Notes: generated by a model from the letters alone, not told the origin. A DNA stretch of 64,000 nucleotides from Mycolicibacterium rufum (GCF_022374875.2 NZ_CP092427.2:1302001-1366000); one strand, 5' to 3'; numbered from the stretch's first letter, positions 40,403-49,188 are shown. Program-made: numbers and translations.

Positions 40403-41761
40403 ATGGCTGACCTGCCTTTCGGCTTCAACGCGGGCGACGACCCCGAGCGCGACAAGGGCAAGAAGGACCCCGGATCCGGGTCCGGCCCGAACGATCCGTT
40501 CGGCGGCGCCTTCCCCGGCGGCCAGTTCGACATCTCGCAGCTCGGCCAGATCTTCTCCACGCTCGGCGAGATGTTCAGCGGCGCCAAGGCCGGCGCCGGC
40601 AGCGGACCGGTCAACTACGACCTCGCACGTCAGCTGGCGTCGAAGTCGATCGGCTTCGTCGCCCCGGTGCCCGAGCAGACGACGTCGGCGATCAGCGACG
40701 CCGTGCGGCTGGCCGAGACGTGGCTCGACGGGGTGACGCCGCTGCCCGCCGGCACCACGCGCGCGGTGGCGTGGACGCCGACGGACTGGATCGACAACAC
40801 GATGGACACCTGGAAGCGGCTGTGCGACCCGGTTGCCCAGCAGATCTCGACGGTGTGGGCGCAGGCGCTGCCCGAGGAGGCGCAGGCGATGGCCGGCCCC
40901 CTGCTGGCGATGATGTCGCAGATGGGCGGCATGGCGTTCGGCTCGCAGCTGGGTCAGGCGCTCGGCACGCTGAGCCGAGAGGTGTTGACCTCCACCGACA
41001 TCGGGCTGCCGTTGGGCCCCAAGGGTGTCGCCGCGCTGATGCCCGAGGCGATCGAAGCGCTCGCCGAGGGACTCGAGCAGCCGCGCAGCGAGGTCGTCAC
41101 GTTCCTCGCGGCGCGCGAGGCCGCCCACCACCGGCTGTTCAGCCACGTGCCGTGGCTGGCGACCCAGCTGCTCAGCGCCGTCGAGGCGTTCGCCAAGGGC
41201 ACCAAGATCGACATGAGCGGCATCGAGGAGTTCGCTCGCGACTTCAACCCGGCGTCGCTGACCGACCCGTCGCAGATGGAGGAGTTGCTCAATCAGGGCA
41301 TCTTCGAACCGAAGGCCACGCCCGAACAGACCGCGGCGCTCGAGCGGCTCGAGACGCTGCTCGCGCTGATCGAGGGCTGGGTGCAGACCGTCGTCTCCGA
41401 CGCGCTCGGCGACCGGATCCCCGGCACCGCGGCGCTGGCGGAGATGCTGCGCCGCCGGCGCGCCACGGGCGGGCCGGCCGAGCAGACGTTCGCGACGCTG
41501 GTCGGGCTCGAACTGCGGCCGCGCAAGATGCGCGAGGCCGCGGCGCTGTGGGAGAAGCTCACCCAGGCCGTCGGCGCCGACACCCGCGACGGCGTGTGGG
41601 GGCACCCCGACCTGCTGCCCAGCAGCTCCGACCTGGACGAGCCCGCGGGGTTCATCGACCGCATCCTCGGCGGCGACACCAGCGACCTCGACAGCGCGAT
41701 CGAGGCCGCGCTGAACGAAGGCGACAAGGGCACCGACGAGGGCACCGACCCCCGCCCCTGA
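40403..41761 (+). CDS. DUF2342 zinc-dependent metalloprotease-like protein, Rv3195 orthologue
   Basis: A 452-residue member of the DUF2342 (zincin-like, formerly F420-biosynthesis-associated) family. A disordered Gly/Asp/Pro-rich N-terminus (MADLPFGFNAGDDPERDKG) precedes the helical core. The metal-site candidate is AAREAAHHRLF, which has paired histidines rather than a classic HExxH. Conserved phrases include LALIEGWVQTVVSDALGDRIPGTAALAEMLRRRR. The ATG at 40403 follows TTGGGG; a GTG six codons earlier is less likely. It lies 51 bases before the Rv3196-like gene on the same strand. Substrate unknown. Confidence 0.87.
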   Translation: MADLPFGFNAGDDPERDKGKKDPGSGSGPNDPFGGAFPGGQFDISQLGQIFSTLGEMFSGAKAGAGSGPVNYDLARQLASKSIGFVAPVPEQTTSAISDAVRLAETWLDGVTPLPAGTTRAVAWTPTDWIDNTMDTWKRLCDPVAQQISTVWAQALPEEAQAMAGPLLAMMSQMGGMAFGSQLGQALGTLSREVLTSTDIGLPLGPKGVAALMPEAIEALAEGLEQPRSEVVTFLAAREAAHHRLFSHVPWLATQLLSAVEAFAKGTKIDMSGIEEFARDFNPASLTDPSQMEELLNQGIFEPKATPEQTAALERLETLLALIEGWVQTVVSDALGDRIPGTAALAEMLRRRRATGGPAEQTFATLVGLELRPRKMREAAALWEKLTQAVGADTRDGVWGHPDLLPSSSDLDEPAGFIDRILGGDTSDLDSAIEAALNEGDKGTDEGTDPRP

Positions 41762-41812
41762 GCCCTGTGGATAACCCGGCTCGCGGCCGCGGCGGCATGA
41801 CACCGTCGTCGC

Positions 41813-42640
41813 ATGACCCGTTACGCGCTGGACTCCGCGACCCCGGTGCTGTCCCGCCCCGATGGCACGGTGCAGGTCGGCTGGGATCCGCGTCGCGCCG
41901 TGGTGGTGCACCCCCCGCCGGGGCTGACCGCACCGGTCCTCGCTGACCTGCTGCGGGCACTGCAGTCCGCGGCGACGGTGTCCGAGCTGCAGGGCCTGGC
42001 CGCCGGCCGCGGCGCCGACGCGGACGCGGTCACCGGGCTCGTCAGCCACCTCGTCGACTCCGGGGTGCTCACCGCGGCAGCACCGCCGCGCACCCGCTCG
42101 GCAGCGGTGCGGGTGCACGGCGACGGCCCGCTGGCCGACCTGATCTCCTCCGCGCTGTCGGGTTCCGGGGTGCGGGTCAGCCGCAGCAGCCGGGCGCACG
42201 CCTCGGCCGGCGGCGCCGATCTGGCCGTGCTGACCGACTATCTGGTCGCCGATCCGCGGGTGGTGCGCGATCTGCACGATGCCGGCGTGCCGCACCTGAC
42301 GGTGCGGGTGCGCGACGGCACCGGGTTGATCGGGCCGCTCGTCGTGCCGGGGGTGACCAGCTGCCTGCGCTGCGCCGATCTGCATCGCAGCGACAAAGAT
42401 CCGGCCTGGGCGGCGGTCGCCACCCAGCTGTGCCGCACCGTCGGGACCGCCGACCGCGCCACCGTGCTCGCCACCGCCGGGCTGGCACTGCGTGAGATCG
42501 ACCACGTCCTGAACGGCCTCCGCGGCGAAGCTCGGCGCACCACCCCGCCGTCGACGCTGGACACCACGCTGGAATTCGACGTCAGCACGGGTTCGCTGAC
42601 CGCCCGCCGGTGGTCGGCGCACCCGCAGTGCGCCTGCTGA
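41813..42640 (+). CDS. E1-like/TOMM leader-binding (cyclodehydratase-type) protein, Rv3196 orthologue
   Basis: A 275-residue protein related to the ThiF/E1-like partner of azole-forming (TOMM) cyclodehydratases. The N-terminal third is RRE-like (VQVGWDPRRAVVVHPPPGLTAPVLADLLRAL...). The rest is a degenerate Rossmann part with cysteine pairs in TSCLRCADLHR and at the very end (HPQCAC), where relatives bind zinc. There is no ATP-binding glycine loop and no YcaO gene in the window, so it cannot form azoles alone. Rv3196 is widespread in mycobacteria and of unknown role. It may recognise a peptide whose partner enzyme is elsewhere. Confidence 0.78.
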   Translation: MTRYALDSATPVLSRPDGTVQVGWDPRRAVVVHPPPGLTAPVLADLLRALQSAATVSELQGLAAGRGADADAVTGLVSHLVDSGVLTAAAPPRTRSAAVRVHGDGPLADLISSALSGSGVRVSRSSRAHASAGGADLAVLTDYLVADPRVVRDLHDAGVPHLTVRVRDGTGLIGPLVVPGVTSCLRCADLHRSDKDPAWAAVATQLCRTVGTADRATVLATAGLALREIDHVLNGLRGEARRTTPPSTLDTTLEFDVSTGSLTARRWSAHPQCAC

Positions 42641-42704
42641 CAGCGACCAGTGGAGTCGGAGACCAACTCGTTGGTGGAAGTTCAGCGCAGTCGTGGATGA
42701 TGGA

Positions 42705-44054
42705 ATGGTGAGTGACATCAAGCGGGGTCGCGCCGCGCGGAACGCCAAGCTGGCGTCGCTGCCCGTGGGTATGGCAGGGCGGGCGGCGCTGGGCTTCGGC
42801 AAGCGGCTGACCGGCAAGTCCAAGGACGAGGTCAACGCCGAGCTGATGGACAAGGCCGCCCAGCAGCTGTTCACCGTGCTCGGCGAACTCAAGGGCGGGG
42901 CGATGAAAGTCGGCCAGGCCCTGTCGGTGATGGAAGCCGCGATCCCCGAGCAGTACGGCAAGCCCTACCGCGAAGCGCTGACCAAGCTGCAGCGCGAGGC
43001 GCCGCCGTTGCCCGCAGCCAAAGTGCACCGCGTGCTCGACCAGCAGCTGGGCACCAAGTGGCGCGACCGCTTCCAGTCGTTCGACGACAAGTCCGTCGCC
43101 TCGGCCAGCATCGGCCAGGTCCACAAAGCGGTGTGGGCCGACGGCCGTCAGGTCGCGGTGAAGATCCAGTACCCCGGCGCCGACGAGGCGCTGCGCGCCG
43201 ACTTGAAGACCATGCAGCGCATGGTCAGCGTGCTCAAGCAGCTCTCCCCCGGCGCCGACGTGCAGGGCGTCGTCGACGAGCTGATCGAACGCACCGAGAT
43301 GGAACTGGACTACCGGCTCGAAGCCGACAACCAGCGGGCGTTCGCGAAGGCCTACGAAGGGGATCCGCACTTCGTGGTGCCGCACGTGGTGGCCAGCGCC
43401 CCCAAGGTCGTCATCCAGGAGTGGATCGAGGGCATCCCGCTGTCACAGATCATCCGCGAAGGCAGCCAGGAGCAGAAGGACCTGATGGCCACGCGGCTGT
43501 TCGAGTTCTGCAACGACGCCCCGACCCGGTTGGAGATGGTGCACGGCGACGCGCACCCCGGCAACTTCATGCTGATGCCCGACGACAAGATGGGCGTCAT
43601 CGATTTCGGCGCGGTCGCGCCGATGCCGGGCGGCTGGCCGGTGGAACTCGGCCAGATCATGCGCTACGCGGTGGACAAGAACTACGACAAGCTGCTGCCC
43701 ACGATGGAGCGGGCCGGGTTCATCCAGAAGGGCCAGCAGGTCTCGACCCGCGAGATCGACGACATGCTCAAGCAGTACGTGGATCCACTGCAGGTGCCGG
43801 TGTTCCACTACACCCGCAAGTGGCTGCAGCGGATGACGACGCTCGAGCTGGACAAGGCGGCCGGCCAGATCAAGGCTGCCCGCCAGATGGACATCCCGCC
43901 GAAGCTGGCGATCCCGATGCGGGTGATCGCATCGATCGTGGCGATCTCGTGTCAGCTCGACGCGCACGTCCCCACCCGGCGCATCGCCGAGGAGACGGTG
44001 CCCGGCTTCGCCGACCCCGACGCCGCTGCGACGTCGGGGTCGGGCCAAAGCTAG
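42705..44054 (+). CDS. ABC1/AarF (UbiB-like) atypical kinase, Rv3197 orthologue
   Basis: A 449-residue ABC1-family protein. Family motifs are the KxGQ motif in GGAMKVGQALSVME, the Ala-rich loop in SVASASIGQVHKA (replacing the Gly-rich loop), the VAIK-type Lys in QVAVKIQYPG, the catalytic loop HGDAHPGNFML and the DFG in GVIDFGAVAPMPGG. Such proteins bind ATP and support quinone or lipid metabolism; Rv3197 has been reported to influence macrolide resistance together with WhiB7, and whiB7 is the next gene. The ATG at 42705 is directly followed by an alternative GTG. Confidence 0.88.
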   Translation: MVSDIKRGRAARNAKLASLPVGMAGRAALGFGKRLTGKSKDEVNAELMDKAAQQLFTVLGELKGGAMKVGQALSVMEAAIPEQYGKPYREALTKLQREAPPLPAAKVHRVLDQQLGTKWRDRFQSFDDKSVASASIGQVHKAVWADGRQVAVKIQYPGADEALRADLKTMQRMVSVLKQLSPGADVQGVVDELIERTEMELDYRLEADNQRAFAKAYEGDPHFVVPHVVASAPKVVIQEWIEGIPLSQIIREGSQEQKDLMATRLFEFCNDAPTRLEMVHGDAHPGNFMLMPDDKMGVIDFGAVAPMPGGWPVELGQIMRYAVDKNYDKLLPTMERAGFIQKGQQVSTREIDDMLKQYVDPLQVPVFHYTRKWLQRMTTLELDKAAGQIKAARQMDIPPKLAIPMRVIASIVAISCQLDAHVPTRRIAEETVPGFADPDAAATSGSGQS

Positions 44055-44326
44055 GCGGCCACAGGGTCTTTCGCGTCCTTGCGCGGACGCCCCCGGGGCC
44101 GCTTGCGGGCGATCACCGCGCCCCGCTCGAAGATCTCGCCGCCCCAGACGCCCCACGGCTCCTGCCGCTCCAACGCGGCGGTCAGGCACTCCCGCCGGAA
44201 GGGGCATTCACCGCACAGCGCCTTGGCGCGCTCGAGATCCCGAGGGTCCTCGGCGAACCACAGGTCGGGGTCCTCGACATGACACGGCACCGCCAGCTTC
44301 GAGCTCTCACATGTCAGGGAAGACAT
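44051..44326 (-). CDS. whiB7: WhiB7 antibiotic-resistance regulator
   Basis: A 91-residue iron-sulfur regulator. Cys15, Cys38, Cys41 and Cys47 (C-x22-C-x2-C-x5-C) hold the 4Fe-4S cluster. EPWGVWGGE (56-64) contacts the sigma factor, and the AT-hook RGRPRK (78-83) is diagnostic of WhiB7. It binds SigA region 4 and activates intrinsic drug-resistance genes, including its own. Its last codons overlap the end of the convergent ABC1 gene by four bases. GAGGAC precedes the ATG. The 293-base distance from the start to the upstream reading frame is filled by an attenuator, described separately. Confidence 0.96.
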   Translation of the reverse strand: MSSLTCESSKLAVPCHVEDPDLWFAEDPRDLERAKALCGECPFRRECLTAALERQEPWGVWGGEIFERGAVIARKRPRGRPRKDAKDPVAA

Positions 44327-44393
44327 GTCCGGTCCTCTGCTTCCTGGTCGTTGTTGGTCGTCTGGCTGTGAGTCGGGGATCGGTGACCTATCG

Positions 44394-44437
44394 GCAAAAA
44401 GACGAAGGCCACGGATCCGGGTTGCGGGTCCGTGGCC
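44394..44437 (-). terminator. intrinsic terminator/attenuator in the whiB7 leader
   Basis: On the minus strand a GGCCACGGACCC arm pairs with GGATCCGTGGCC (one G-T wobble, seven-base loop; plus-strand 44407-44437) and is followed by TTCGTCTTTTTGCC. It lies between the upstream reading frame and the whiB7 ATG, 68-111 bases before the latter, so most transcripts should stop here unless translation of the leader changes the fold. Confidence 0.85.
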
Positions 44438-44460
44438 TGGGATGGCGGTGAGGGCTCTAC

Positions 44461-44619
44461 CTAGTGGAAGCCCCTCACGGACTCGGCAACCGTGCCGACG
44501 GCGTGGCGCTTACGCGCGGCGGCAGCGGCGGGAATGGCGGTGTGCACCTCGGTGAAGGCGTGCGAGGACCACGGCATGCCGGCTGCAGCTACGACGTAAA
44601 ACCTGTCATTGCTGTTCAT
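44461..44619 (-). CDS. whiB7 leader open reading frame (uORF)
   Basis: A 52-codon frame from ATG 44619 with an AGGAGG site 11 bases upstream; a GTG two codons earlier is five bases from the same site. The product (MNSNDRFYVVAAAGMPWSSH...) ends in RGFH 24 bases before the attenuator stem. Upstream frames are a known part of mycobacterial whiB7 leaders, where stalled or slowed ribosomes permit read-through of the terminator. This peptide is longer than a minimal leader and has several rare features for a free protein (Ala/Arg-rich second half), so regulation rather than product is its likely value. Confidence 0.75.
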   Translation of the reverse strand: MNSNDRFYVVAAAGMPWSSHAFTEVHTAIPAAAAARKRHAVGTVAESVRGFH

Positions 44620-44668
44620 GATCACGGCATCCTCCTCTCGCACATGCGCCTTCGTATGTTGTTCTGAG

Positions 44669-44705
44669 GCTAGACGCTACCAGCGAAATCGCTCAAGTCA
44701 TTTTT
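44669..44705 (-). promoter_or_regulatory. whiB7 promoter with AT-rich activator site
   Basis: On the minus strand: AAAAATGAC (44705-44697), TTGAGC as -35 (44696-44691), 16 bases, TCTAGC as weak -10 (44674-44669). WhiB7 activates promoters with a short AT-rich element directly in front of the -35, through its AT-hook, so autoregulation is likely. The run overlaps the DNA just behind the uvrD2 stop. Confidence 0.55.
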
Positions 44706-44728
44706 GACCTGCGCTTTTGGCGCGATCT

Positions 44729-46831
44729 TTACGACTTTTGGCGTTCCCGGACCAGCCCGAGCACGTCGGCGCCGTACTGCTCGAGCTTGCGGGCGCCGAT
44801 GCCGGGGATGGCGACCAGCGCGGCGTCGTCATCGGGCAGGGACTCCGCGATCGCGATGAGCGTGTTGTCGGTGAACACCACATAGGCGGGCACGCTCATC
44901 TCCTTGGAGATGCGCAGCCGCCAGTCCTTCAGGTCGGCGAGCAGCTGTTCGTCGATGTCGGACGGGCAGGTCTCGCACCGGCGCAGCATGATCGCCGCCG
45001 ACGCGGACAGCGGGGTGTTGCACACCCGGCACCGCGGGGCGGGGCCGCGCGGCTTGCGGGACCGGCTCGGCCCGTCGTCGCGCGCGGACTGCGGCGCGAT
45101 GCCGTTGAGGAAGCGCGACGGCCGCCGGCCCTGACGCCCCCCGGGGTTCCGGGCCAGCGCCCAGCTGAGCGTGAGATGCACCCGCGCCCTGGTGATTCCG
45201 ACGTAGAACAGGCGCCGTTCCTCCTCGACCGGTTCGCTGTCGGGTCCGTGCGAGAGGGCGTGGGAGATCGGCAGGGTGCCGTCGGCCAGGCCGACGAGGA
45301 ACACCGCATCCCACTCCAGGCCCTTGGCGGCGTGCAGCGACGCGAGCGTGACGCCCTGCACCACCGGCGGGTGCCGCGAGTCAGCCCGCTGCCGCAGCTC
45401 GGTCAGCAGGGTGCGCAGATCCAGCTGCGGGCGCTGGGCGACCTCGTCGTCGACGAGGTCGGCGAGCGCGGCCAGCGCCTCCCAGCGGTCGCGCGCGCGG
45501 GTGCCCGCCGGCGGCTCGGCGGTCAGGCCGAGCGGTTCCAGCGTCGCGCGCACCAGTTCCGGCAGTGGCCCCTCGACCTCCCGCTCGGCGGCGCGCTGCA
45601 GCGCCAGCAGCGCCTGGCGTACCTCCTGGCGGCTGAAGAAGCCCTCACCGCCGCGGACCTGGAACGGGACACCGGCCTCGGTGAGCGCCTCCTCGTACAC
45701 CTCCGACTGCGCGTTGATGCGGTACAGCACCGCGATCTCGGCCGGGGCGGTGCCGGATTCGACGAGCTTCTTGACGCTGCGTGCCACCGCGGCGGCCTCG
45801 GCGACCTCGTCGGGGTACTCGTTGAACGTCGGATTCGGTCCCGGCGGGCGCTGACCGACCAGATGCAGCCGGCTGCCGGCCATTCGGCCGCGGGCAGCGG
45901 CGATCACCCGGTTGGCCAGCGACACCACCTGCGGTGTGGATCGGTAGTCCCGCTCGAGCCGGACCACCGCGGCCTCGGGGAACCGGCGGGAGAAGTCGAG
46001 CAGATAGCGCGGCGAGGCGCCGGTGAACGAGTAGATGGTCTGGTTGGCGTCGCCGACGACCGTCAGGTCGTCACGGTTGCCGAGCCACGCGTCGAGCACC
46101 CGCTGCTGCAGCGGCGTCACGTCCTGGTACTCGTCGACGACGAAGCAGCGGTAGCGATCTCGGAACTCCTGCGCCACCGCGGCGTCGTTCTCGATGGCCG
46201 CGGCGGTGTGCAGCAGCAGATCATCGAAGTCCAGCAGCATCAGGTCGTTGCCGCGGGCCTTCAAGGACTCGTACCCGGCGTAGGCGGCCGCGACCTTCGC
46301 GGCGTCGAACGGGATGTCGCGCCCGGACTGCGCGACCGTCGCGGGATAGTCCTCGGGGCTGATCAACGAGGCCTTGGCCCATTCGATCTCCCCCGCCAGG
46401 TCGCGGACGTTGTCGGTGCCGGTGGGCAGACCGCTGCGGTTGGCGGCCTGCGCGACGATCGCGAATTTCGAGTCGAGCAGCTGCCAGTCGGTGGTGCCGA
46501 CGACCCGGGGCCAGAAGTAGGAGAGCTGCCGGCGCGCCGCGGCGTGGAACGTCTGCGCCTGCACCGCGCCGGTGCCGGTGCCGTCGTCGAGCGCGCGCAG
46601 CCGACCCCGCATCTCCCCCGCCGCGCGTTGGGTGAACGTCACCGCGAGCACCTGCCCGGGCGCGACGTGGCCGGCGGTGACCAGGTGCGCGATGCGCCGG
46701 GTGATGGTGCGCGTCTTGCCGGTGCCGGCGCCCGCGAGCACGCAGACCGGCCCGCGCGGGGCGAGGACGGCCTCGCGCTGCTCCTCGTCCAGGTCGCCCA
46801 GCAGCAGGTCACGCGAAGCCGTCGGGGACAT
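44729..46831 (-). CDS. uvrD2: UvrD2 superfamily-1 DNA helicase
   Basis: A 700-residue helicase. Walker A is GAGTGKTRT (residues about 39-47), the Walker B block is [13 protein letters not shown], motif [16 protein letters not shown], motif IV/V LRINAQ and HAAKGLEWD, and motif [11 protein letters not shown] tetracysteine element (C-x2-C-x14-C-x2-C) and a C-terminal HRDC domain ([27 protein letters not shown] in outline) follow, the layout of mycobacterial UvrD2, which is essential in M. tuberculosis. Earlier ATG codons at 46840 and 46843 exist, but 46831 is chosen because a damage-type -10 ends eight bases before it, implying a leaderless mRNA, and because the length then equals 700. Confidence 0.94.
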   Translation of the reverse strand: MSPTASRDLLLGDLDEEQREAVLAPRGPVCVLAGAGTGKTRTITRRIAHLVTAGHVAPGQVLAVTFTQRAAGEMRGRLRALDDGTGTGAVQAQTFHAAARRQLSYFWPRVVGTTDWQLLDSKFAIVAQAANRSGLPTGTDNVRDLAGEIEWAKASLISPEDYPATVAQSGRDIPFDAAKVAAAYAGYESLKARGNDLMLLDFDDLLLHTAAAIENDAAVAQEFRDRYRCFVVDEYQDVTPLQQRVLDAWLGNRDDLTVVGDANQTIYSFTGASPRYLLDFSRRFPEAAVVRLERDYRSTPQVVSLANRVIAAARGRMAGSRLHLVGQRPPGPNPTFNEYPDEVAEAAAVARSVKKLVESGTAPAEIAVLYRINAQSEVYEEALTEAGVPFQVRGGEGFFSRQEVRQALLALQRAAEREVEGPLPELVRATLEPLGLTAEPPAGTRARDRWEALAALADLVDDEVAQRPQLDLRTLLTELRQRADSRHPPVVQGVTLASLHAAKGLEWDAVFLVGLADGTLPISHALSHGPDSEPVEEERRLFYVGITRARVHLTLSWALARNPGGRQGRRPSRFLNGIAPQSARDDGPSRSRKPRGPAPRCRVCNTPLSASAAIMLRRCETCPSDIDEQLLADLKDWRLRISKEMSVPAYVVFTDNTLIAIAESLPDDDAALVAIPGIGARKLEQYGADVLGLVRERQKS

Positions 46832-46838
46832 GGCGACC

Positions 46839-46861
46839 ATCATGTCAGCGCGGCCCGACAA
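46839..46861 (-). promoter_or_regulatory. PafBC/RecA-NDp-type DNA-damage promoter of uvrD2
   Basis: On the minus strand TTGTCGGGC, eight bases, CATGAT: seven of nine positions of the LexA-independent damage motif TTGTCRGTG, exact eight-base spacing, and a -10 that fits TAnnnT except for its first base. The -10 ends eight bases before ATG 46831. The same geometry occurs before adnA. Confidence 0.6.
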
Positions 46862-46912
46862 TCGCGGGCTGGGCCGGGGCATGTTCGCGGGGTCGACTAC
46901 GTTGAAGGGCTT

Positions 46913-47167
46913 ATGAGCGCTGACGACACCGCTGCGGTGACCATGTACACGACGTCGTGGTGTGGCTACTGCGTCCGCCTGAAGAAGGCCCTGAAGAACG
47001 AGGGCATCACGTTCACCGAGGTGAACATCGAGGAAGATCCCGCGGCGGCGCAGTTCGTCGGCTCGGTCAACGGCGGCAACCACGTCGTCCCGACGATCAA
47101 ATTTCCCGACGGCTCGACGCTGACCAACCCGAGCGGTGCTCAGGTCAAGGCCAAGCTCGCCGGCTGA
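46913..47167 (+). CDS. mrx1: mycoredoxin 1, glutaredoxin-like protein
   Basis: An 84-residue thioredoxin-fold protein, orthologue of Rv3198A. The active site is WCGYC (residues 16-20) after VTMYTTS, and the cis-Pro segment is HVVPTIKF. Mycoredoxin-1 uses mycothiol to reduce protein-mycothiol mixed disulfides and acts in the cytoplasm. GAAGGG precedes the ATG. It is divergent from uvrD2 (82 bases), and its stop meets the end of nudC on the other strand. Confidence 0.93.
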   Translation: MSADDTAAVTMYTTSWCGYCVRLKKALKNEGITFTEVNIEEDPAAAQFVGSVNGGNHVVPTIKFPDGSTLTNPSGAQVKAKLAG

Positions 47168-48097
47168 TTAGTCGGCGGCCGCCCAGGATTCGATGATCTC
47201 GCGGGCGATCGAGATCGAGCCCGGCAACAGCAGCCGCGATCCGCTCTGCGAACTCCAGTCGCCCTGATCGAGGGCCTCGCGGATCTCGGCGCGGGTGAAC
47301 CACGCCGCCTCGGCGATCTCGCCGTCGTTGAACGCGAACTCCTGCTCGGGGTCGCCGAGCGCGTGGAAGCCGACCATCAGCGATCGCGGGAACGGCCAGG
47401 GTTGGGAGCCCAGGTACTCGACGTCGGTGACGGTCAGACCGATCTCCTCGGCGATCTCGCGGACCACGCAGGTCTCGAACGACTCACCCGCCTCGACGAA
47501 GCCGGCCAGGATGGAGAACAGCCTTGGCGGCCACATCGTCTGCCGGGCCAGCACCGCGCGGTCGTGGCCGTCGTGCACCAGGCAGATCACCGCCGGATCG
47601 ATCCGCGGGAACTCTTCGTGGCCGGTGGCCGGGTTGATCCGCGACCATCCCGCCTTGATGGGCGTGGTGGGCGTGCCGTCGACCGGGCTGAAGCGGGCGT
47701 GGTCGTGCCAGTTGAGCAGCGCGGTGGCGGTGGCGACGAGTTGGGCACTGACGTCGTCGAAGACGTGGCCGGTGCGGCGCAGGTCCAGCACCTCGGTGGT
47801 GGCGTCGGGGTCGTCGGGGGGCTGCAGCTCGCCGCGGATCGCCCAGACGTGCCTGCCGTCCTGCAACCGGCCGAGGAACACGGCGTTCTCAGGGGGCGCG
47901 TCGCCGGCGTCGGTGGCCCTATGCAGCACGGCACGGCCGTCGGCGATCAGCACCTGGTTGCGGCGGTCGACCCGCAGCAGCAGTGCGTCGGCCCAGCCGG
48001 CCACCGCCGCGTCGACGTCGGTGCGCAGGGTGTCGGCGCGGTCGGCGCCGACCCGGGAGAGGAGAGGGACGTTGCGCAGCCGGAACCCTGCGCTCAT
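47168..48097 (-). CDS. nudC: NudC NADH/NAD-RNA pyrophosphatase
   Basis: A 309-residue Nudix hydrolase. The Nudix box is GFVEAGESFETCVVREIAEEIG, split here as GFVEAGESFE and REIAEEIG, and the NADH-specific array SQPWPFPRS follows. It cleaves NADH (and NAD caps on RNA) to NMNH and AMP. The central zinc ribbon of E. coli NudC is replaced by a loop without cysteines (HDHARFSPVDG...), as in other mycobacterial enzymes. The proline after SQ is present; M. tuberculosis strains carry Gln here, a change reported to impair the enzyme. Its start overlaps the stop of the K+ channel gene by four bases. Confidence 0.93.
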   Translation of the reverse strand: MSAGFRLRNVPLLSRVGADRADTLRTDVDAAVAGWADALLLRVDRRNQVLIADGRAVLHRATDAGDAPPENAVFLGRLQDGRHVWAIRGELQPPDDPDATTEVLDLRRTGHVFDDVSAQLVATATALLNWHDHARFSPVDGTPTTPIKAGWSRINPATGHEEFPRIDPAVICLVHDGHDRAVLARQTMWPPRLFSILAGFVEAGESFETCVVREIAEEIGLTVTDVEYLGSQPWPFPRSLMVGFHALGDPEQEFAFNDGEIAEAAWFTRAEIREALDQGDWSSQSGSRLLLPGSISIAREIIESWAAAD

Positions 48098-49188
48098 CTC
48101 TCGGCGTCCGCGGACCGGATGTAGAGCAGGCGGTCGCCCAGCTCCAGCGCGTCGACTTCGGGTTCGTCCACCCGGATCAGCTTCCCGTTGCGCACCACGC
48201 CGAGCACGATGTCGGCCTGGTGGCGCGGCGACCCGCCCGCCTCCTTCGGCGACACCTCCCGTTCGGCGATTGCGAACCCGGCATCCGGAGTCAGCAGATC
48301 CTCCATCACCTCCACGACGCTGGGCGTCTGGACCGCGATGCCGAGCAGGCGGCCCGCGGTCTCGGAGGTGACCACGGTGGAGTCGGCGCCGGACTGCTTG
48401 AGCAGATGCTGGTTCTCTGCTTCGCGGACGGCCGCGATGATCTTGGCGTTGGGTGCGAGCTCGCGCGCGGTCAGCGTCACCAGCACGGCGGTGTCGTCCC
48501 GGTTGGTGGCGACGATGATCGACTTGGCGTGCTGGGCGCTGGCCAGCCGCAGCACCTCGGAGTCGGTCGCGCTGCCGCGCACGGTGACCAGGCCGGCACT
48601 CTTGGCGCGCTCCAGCGCGGCGACGTCCTCGTCCACGACCACGATGTCGGCGGGTGCGACCTCGTCGCCGACCATCGCCGCGGCGGCGGTGCGGCCCTTG
48701 GTGCCGTAGCCGACGATGATGATGTGGTTGCGCAACTTGTTCCTCCAGCGCTGGATTTGGTAGACCTGGCGCGACTGCGTGGTGAGGGTCTCGACCGTGG
48801 TACCGATGAGCACGATCAGGAACGCGATCCGCAGCGGCGTGATCACCAGGACGTTGACCAGACGGGCGGACGGGGTGACGGGCGTGATGTCGCCGTAGCC
48901 CGTGGTCGACAGCGACACCGTGGCGTAGTACACGCAGTCGAGGAACGTCAGCGGGTCATCCGGGTTGGGCGCGCTCTCGACGTCGCGATAGCCGTGCCGG
49001 TCGAGGTAGACGATGATCACCGCGGCGAACAGCGCGGTCAGCGCGTAGATGACCCGCACGGTGATGCGGCGTGCGGGGCTGACCATCGTGGTGGGGATCT
49101 GCACCCGGTCGGTGAGCGCGTGGACCGGTAGATCGGCCAGCGACTGGTCGAACCGGCGCAGCCGTCGGCGCAGGGCGCCCTCAGCCAC
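48094..49188 (-). CDS. potassium channel with RCK/TrkA-N domain, Rv3200c orthologue
   Basis: A 364-residue two-helix channel subunit. The pore helix and filter read VSLSTTGYGDITPV (TTGYGD), between membrane helices at about 42-62 and 108-130. A cytoplasmic RCK domain begins HIIIVGYGTKGRTAAAA (Rossmann loop) and ends with a TrkA-C-like part (ADIVLGVVRNGKLIRVDEPEVDALELGDRLLYI). Four subunits would form a K+-selective, ligand-gated pore. It overlaps nudC by ATGA, suggesting co-expression of a nucleotide-sensing channel with an NADH hydrolase; whether NAD(H) gates it is unknown. Confidence 0.92.
   Translation of the reverse strand: MAEGALRRRLRRFDQSLADLPVHALTDRVQIPTTMVSPARRITVRVIYALTALFAAVIIVYLDRHGYRDVESAPNPDDPLTFLDCVYYATVSLSTTGYGDITPVTPSARLVNVLVITPLRIAFLIVLIGTTVETLTTQSRQVYQIQRWRNKLRNHIIIVGYGTKGRTAAAAMVGDEVAPADIVVVDEDVAALERAKSAGLVTVRGSATDSEVLRLASAQHAKSIIVATNRDDTAVLVTLTARELAPNAKIIAAVREAENQHLLKQSGADSTVVTSETAGRLLGIAVQTPSVVEVMEDLLTPDAGFAIAEREVSPKEAGGSPRHQADIVLGVVRNGKLIRVDEPEVDALELGDRLLYIRSADAER

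Noticed and set aside
41813..42640. A complete azole-forming RiPP gene cluster
   Set aside because: No YcaO gene, precursor-like peptide or dehydrogenase lies nearby, and neighbours are housekeeping-type. Only the orphan E1-like gene is supported.
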